19,025 nt of DNA, taken from positions 1-19,025 of the forward strand of contig RECT01000306.1 of assembly GCA_007693875.1 (NCBI GenBank), read 5' to 3'. The stretch comes from Spirulina sp. DLM2.Bin59 (GTDB taxonomy: Bacteria > Cyanobacteriota > Cyanobacteriia > Cyanobacteriales > Spirulinaceae). Made by a program: the position numbers and the translations under genes. Shown here piece by piece: positions 15,686-19,025 of the stretch (the stretch's first letter is position 1; each line of letters opens with the position of its first letter). The notes below the pieces were generated by a model. It was given only the letters and a program-made list of their open reading frames with translations. It did not search any database and had not been told where the DNA came from.

Positions 15686-18130
15686 ATGAGCATTCCGAAC
15701 CCGACATCGACAAAAATGGGCATGGGGCCTCACTTTGTCGCTAAGTATCAAGGAGGGGTTTCAGCGCCCATTCCCCTGAGGGGCGATCGCCACGTTCTCG
15801 GCCGGGATAACCAAAGGGCGGATCTTGTGCTGCCCGCTGATTGGACCGTGATTTCCGGCTGCCAAGCCACGATTCAACGGGCAGGCAAAGCTTACTATCT
15901 CTATGATGGTGATGGAAAACAGCCGAGCCGGAATGGCATGTTTGCCAACCACACGCGCATCACCTGCCATGAGGGGATTCTCCTCGCAGATGGCCTGGAA
16001 ATTCAGATTGGACAGAACCCCAGTAATTTGGTGAGTCTGACCTTTTGGAGCACGGGCGATCGCGCCGCCAAGCCCAAGCTCCCCAACGCGCAATCTATTT
16101 CTCTGCGCCATCGTTCCGTTGTCCTCGGTCGCGATCCCAGTGCAACCTTAATGTTAGATGCCCCGACGGTATCCCGCCGCCATGCGATCATTGATAGTAA
16201 CGATCGCGGTCAGTATGTACTGCAAGACTGTAGTACTAATGGCGTATTTGTCAATGGTAATAAGGTTAATCGTACCATCACGTTAAACTCAGGGGATCGG
16301 ATTCGCATTGGTTCCTATTTATTGGTGATCAATGGTGATGAGTTAGCCCTCGCCGATACCGGCAATCGTGTGCGGCTCGATGCCTATAATTTGGTGCGAC
16401 AAGTCAAAAACAAAAAAGGAGAAAGTTATCGAATCCTAGATGATATTTCCCTACCCATTGAACCCGGCCAACTGGTGGCTCTGGTGGGGGGGAGTGGGAC
16501 GGGTAAAAGTACATTAATGAAAACGCTGTTAGGGATCAGTTCCACTACTAGTGGTAATGTATTCCTCAATGGTGAACTGCTCCGCAATAACTTCAATATC
16601 TATCGCACCCAGATTGGTTATGTCCCCCAAGATGACATTGTTCATTACGACTTAACCGTTAATGAGGTGTTAACCTATGCTGCTCAGTTACGCCTCTCGC
16701 CAGATGTCAATATTAACCAAGCTATTGAGCAAACCTTGGGGCAAATTGAAATGAAGGAGCATGGCAACACGCTGGTAAAAAATCTCAGCGGTGGTCAGCG
16801 CAAACGGGTCAGTATTGGTGTTGAATTGTTAGCAGATCCGAAGCTTTTTTTCTTGGATGAACCCACATCAGGTTTAGATCCGGGTCTGGATAAAAAAATG
16901 ATGCTGCTGTTGCGGAAGTTAGCTGATCAAGGGCGAACGATTATCCTCGTCACCCATGCAACGGCAAATATTAGCTTATGCGATCGCATTGTTTTTCTAG
17001 GCAAAGGGGGGAAACTTTGCTATTTTGGTGCGCCTGAGGATGCCCTGCGCTATTTTGCCCATGTACCCCCTCCGGATCAGGCTTTTTTAGCGCAGGTCAC
17101 TGCCCCCCGGCCGGAGGAGTTTCCTGATATTTACAACTACCTTGAAGATCGCGTCAATGTGGTGGCGGAAGCGAATCGCTTTAATCGTCCCGAATGCCTC
17201 TATTATCAACGCTATATCGCCACCCATCTCACTAACGAAACGCGCTCCTCTGGCGGTACACCACCGGAGCAGGTGAAGCGATCGCTCTGGCAACAATTAC
17301 GCCTCCTGGTACAGCGACAATTTCAATTGCTGATGCGAGATGGGATTAATTTGGGTTTAGCGTTACTAACGGCCCCTGTGGGCATTGGTCTGATTGCCCT
17401 GGCTTTAGGGGATAAAGATCCGCTGATTCTTGGCCCTGAGGATGACCCCACCCTTGCCCCTTTAGCATTGCGCGTCCTGTTTGTGTTTACCAGTGCGGCC
17501 CTGTGGGTGGGTTTATCGAGCAGTTTGCAAGAAATTGTCAAGGAGGCGGCTATTTATGCGCGAGAACGGTTAGTTAACCTGGGTCTTTTTGCTTATTTGG
17601 GTTCTAAGGTGGTGATTTTGGGAGGGGTGGCGATCGCCCAAGCCCTGCTCATGACCCTAGCGATTCTCGGCTGTTTTGCATCCCCAGAAACCGAGCTTAT
17701 TCCCTGGGTTGCCAGTGCTGGCATCACAAGTTTTTTAACCTTATTCACCTGTATGAGTTTGGGTCTTTTCATTTCAGCCTTAGTGAATAATAGTGCTCAA
17801 GCCAATAGTGCATTGCCGTTAATTTTGCTACCCCAAATTATTTTCTCTGGTGTACTCTTTAAAATGGAAGGCGTTGCGAAGTATATCTCTTGGCTCATGC
17901 TAAGTCGATGGTCTGTGGGGGCCTATGGAACGCTTGTTGATGTCAATGCCATGGTTCCAGAACCAACGCAGTTACCCGATGGCAGTCTATTACCCCAACC
18001 CTTTGAACCCACTACTGTTTATGACCCAACCTGGCAAAATCTTTGGCTCAATTGGGGAATCCTCTGCTTACATGCTGCAATATATCTCGCCGCTACAACC
18101 GCCATCCAAAAACGCAAAGACATTTTCTAA
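15686..18130 (+). CDS. FHA-FHA-ABC ATPase-ABC-2 permease fusion exporter (Rv1747-like architecture)
   Basis: A single 814-residue polypeptide. FHA domain 1 covers about 15-120 (LGRD at 38-41, S57, RNG at 82-84) and FHA domain 2 about 135-225 (LGRD at 147-150, SRRH at 163-166, STNGVFVNG from 183). The ATP-binding domain follows from about 230: Walker A GGSGTGKST (268-276), Q-loop Q315, signature LSGGQRKR (367-374), Walker B LFFLDEP (387-393), H-loop H424. The C-terminal half has about six membrane segments (roughly 557-576, 594-612, 640-662, 673-697, 710-727, 785-806), an ABCG-like ABC-2 permease. As a half-transporter it should dimerise. FHA domains bind phosphothreonine, so control by a Ser/Thr kinase is inferred from the family; mycobacterial Rv1747 has the same domain order. 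The substrate is unknown. A strong AGGAG precedes the ATG, and a small membrane protein gene follows 18 bp downstream. Confidence 0.93.
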   Translation: MSIPNPTSTKMGMGPHFVAKYQGGVSAPIPLRGDRHVLGRDNQRADLVLPADWTVISGCQATIQRAGKAYYLYDGDGKQPSRNGMFANHTRITCHEGILLADGLEIQIGQNPSNLVSLTFWSTGDRAAKPKLPNAQSISLRHRSVVLGRDPSATLMLDAPTVSRRHAIIDSNDRGQYVLQDCSTNGVFVNGNKVNRTITLNSGDRIRIGSYLLVINGDELALADTGNRVRLDAYNLVRQVKNKKGESYRILDDISLPIEPGQLVALVGGSGTGKSTLMKTLLGISSTTSGNVFLNGELLRNNFNIYRTQIGYVPQDDIVHYDLTVNEVLTYAAQLRLSPDVNINQAIEQTLGQIEMKEHGNTLVKNLSGGQRKRVSIGVELLADPKLFFLDEPTSGLDPGLDKKMMLLLRKLADQGRTIILVTHATANISLCDRIVFLGKGGKLCYFGAPEDALRYFAHVPPPDQAFLAQVTAPRPEEFPDIYNYLEDRVNVVAEANRFNRPECLYYQRYIATHLTNETRSSGGTPPEQVKRSLWQQLRLLVQRQFQLLMRDGINLGLALLTAPVGIGLIALALGDKDPLILGPEDDPTLAPLALRVLFVFTSAALWVGLSSSLQEIVKEAAIYARERLVNLGLFAYLGSKVVILGGVAIAQALLMTLAILGCFASPETELIPWVASAGITSFLTLFTCMSLGLFISALVNNSAQANSALPLILLPQIIFSGVLFKMEGVAKYISWLMLSRWSVGAYGTLVDVNAMVPEPTQLPDGSLLPQPFEPTTVYDPTWQNLWLNWGILCLHAAIYLAATTAIQKRKDIF

Positions 18131-18148
18131 ATTTAGGAGATAACCATC

Positions 18149-18628
18149 ATGCCAAAACTTAAAAGGATCTCTGCTTCCATGTTTGTGATTATCCTACTTT
18201 GTTTCTTTTTCCCCTTTGTCACTGTTTCTTGTGGAAATACTCAAGTTGCAGAACTATCAGGGATACAACTGGTAACAGGTTCAAAAGTTGAAACACCCGA
18301 GTTTGCCGGCGGTGAAGAAATAGAGACAGTGCGCCCTAATACCCAGGCACTAGTTGCACTAGCTGCGGCTGGTGTTGGACTGGGTACCAGTTTTCTCAAG
18401 TTCCATCGCAGTGTCTTAGTGACTGCTGGCTCAGGAGCACTGGGGACAATAATGCTTCTATCCCTGAAATCAGGCATAGATAAGTCCTTACTCGAACGGG
18501 GTGCTGGATTTGCTGGATTAGCCGGACTCCGTGTAACCTATGGACTGGGCTTCTGGGGATCTTTACTGCTTTTTATCGCTGCAGCAGCATTCAATATCTG
18601 GCTCTTCTTAGACAAAAAAGATCAGTAG
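18149..18628 (+). CDS. Hypothetical small membrane protein, probably co-transcribed with the FHA-ABC exporter
   Basis: The product has 159 residues and I do not recognise it with confidence. The start is well supported: AGGAGA at 18135-18140 lies eight bases before the ATG. The hydrophobic segment at about 11-27 ends in FPFVTVSCGN; the cysteine at 28 follows an imperfect lipobox, so either a transmembrane helix or a lipid-modified N-terminus is possible. A polar stretch (about 30-62, with SGIQLVTG and acidic residues) is followed by three more hydrophobic segments (about 67-83, 92-107, 133-153). The tail ends in charged KKDQ. The 18-bp gap to the exporter gene, same strand and strong ribosome binding site make co-transcription likely and an accessory role plausible, but unproven. 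Confidence 0.8.
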   Translation: MPKLKRISASMFVIILLCFFFPFVTVSCGNTQVAELSGIQLVTGSKVETPEFAGGEEIETVRPNTQALVALAAAGVGLGTSFLKFHRSVLVTAGSGALGTIMLLSLKSGIDKSLLERGAGFAGLAGLRVTYGLGFWGSLLLFIAAAAFNIWLFLDKKDQ

Positions 18629-18683
18629 AGATAGCCATGCAGAACCGAATAATATAGATTGTTCACTAGGTTGCTCAATAAAT

Positions 18684-18812
18684 GGTGCGTCAGCCGTGAT
18701 GTTACTCTCTTCCTCATGGATTAACCGCTCCGACGTACCCTACGATTCAATTGTAGGGTGCATCAGACCAGATCAATAATGATGTTGGTGGTTGAACTGT
18801 GTCTGACGCACC
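18684..18812. repeat. Palindromic repeat element, GGTGCGTCAG ends
   Basis: GGTGCGTCAG (18684-18693) is the exact reverse complement of CTGACGCACC (18803-18812), bounding 129 bp. Inside are ACCCTAC (18737-18743) and GTAGGGT (18753-18759), which form a hairpin, and a third, one-mismatch copy of the end motif, GGTGCATCAG at 18757-18766. The structure suggests a small non-coding dispersed repeat or MITE remnant; no target-site duplication was identified. Confidence 0.55.
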
Positions 18813-18858
18813 GTTAACTGGCATAATTAGTCTTAACCTGCAGAATGTGATTTATTAC

Positions 18859-18967
18859 TTATAGCAGTAATCAGTATTATTAGGACATTTCAAAAATCGA
18901 AAACCCTCTCCTGGTAGGGCATTGCCCACCCTACGCGATGTCCTAACCCCCTTCGCTACTGCTATAA
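18859..18967. mobile_element. MITE-like palindromic element with nested inverted repeats
   Basis: A 109-bp element with 11-bp perfect terminal inverted repeats: TTATAGCAGTA (18859-18869) and TACTGCTATAA (18957-18967). Inside these lies a second perfect pair, TTAGGACAT (18880-18888) and ATGTCCTAA (18938-18946), and a central hairpin GTAGGG (18914-18919)/CCCTAC (18929-18934). No coding capacity. Nested symmetry, small size and terminal repeats are the marks of a miniature inverted-repeat transposable element; the mobilising transposase is not in the window and copy number is unknown. Confidence 0.65.
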
Positions 18968-18980
18968 CATCCTTCAATGA

Positions 18981-19009
18981 CCCCCACCTGGCATCCGCCG
19001 AGGTGGGGG
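18981..19009. terminator. Strong hairpin at the right edge
   Basis: CCCCCACCT (18981-18989) pairs perfectly with AGGTGGGGG (19001-19009) around an 11-base loop. No T run follows on either strand. It could be a terminator-like structure of a gene outside the window, the end of a further repeat, or part of a structured RNA. Confidence 0.4.
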
Positions 19010-19025
19010 AGTGACCGGAGATAAC

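Larger units (their letters stand above)
342..17637. repeat. HIP1 octamer GCGATCGC, about 34 dispersed copies
   Basis: I counted about 34 copies between 342 and 17637, in genes and spacers on both strands, roughly one per 560 bp. Examples start at 342, 616, 642, 2576, 3299, 4130, 5491, 7454, 8576, 10151, 11631, 13440, 14320, 15057, 16980 and 17630. Overuse of this palindrome is a known property of many cyanobacterial genomes. It is the best taxonomic marker here; its biological role is unsettled, with links to methylation proposed. Copies stop after 17637. Confidence 0.95.
18629..19025. other. Gene-free right end filled with palindromic elements
   Basis: No coding frame of credible length or composition is seen in these 397 bases. 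They are more AT-rich than the genes to the left and lack HIP1. They contain two palindromic elements and an edge hairpin, listed separately. No clear terminator directly follows the 159-residue protein gene. Confidence 0.7.

Noticed and set aside
18876..18967. Group II intron or IS end
   Set aside because: No domain V sequence, reverse transcriptase or transposase frame is present; the nested symmetry fits a MITE better.
18684..19009. CRISPR array
   Set aside because: The repeats here are inverted and unequal in length, not direct repeats with regular spacers.

Overview
The window comes from a cyanobacterial chromosome. The strongest sign is the octamer GCGATCGC (HIP1), found about 34 times in 19 kb, where chance would give fewer than one. 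The gene content agrees: a GTG-started purB of the cyanobacterial type, a GHL10-type glycosylhydrolase, a RodZ-like HTH membrane protein and a DUF4230 protein. I cannot name the genus. No rRNA, tRNA, CRISPR array or complete insertion sequence was seen.

Layout. At the left edge an exported family-10-type glycosylhydrolase (minus strand, C-terminus outside the window) diverges from a 685-residue membrane-anchored protein built of about eleven helical repeats. Next comes a minus-strand block in transcription order: a GT4 glycosyltransferase, treZ and treY. TreY and TreZ together make trehalose from the reducing ends of maltodextrin or glycogen chains. The glycosyltransferase may share a transcript with them or only be a neighbour. 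A DUF4230 membrane protein (plus) then converges on a RodZ-like HTH membrane protein (minus). That gene diverges, across a 344-bp spacer, from an orphan ParA-type ATPase. After ParA come purB (purine synthesis), a small lipoprotein, and a VOC-fold protein on the minus strand.

The most distinctive locus is at the right. A single 814-residue polypeptide carries two FHA domains, an ABC ATPase and an ABC-2 permease, the same order as mycobacterial Rv1747. Eighteen bases downstream, with its own strong ribosome binding site, is an unrecognised 159-residue membrane protein. FHA domains read phosphothreonine, so this looks like an exporter controlled by Ser/Thr phosphorylation with a possible membrane partner.

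The last 400 bp hold no gene but carry two palindromic, MITE-like elements and an edge hairpin. Other points of interest are a 13-base C tract inside the repeat protein gene, HIP1 sites in phase with that protein's repeats, HIP1 pairs that form potential hairpins between genes, and a dyad in front of the FHA-ABC gene.
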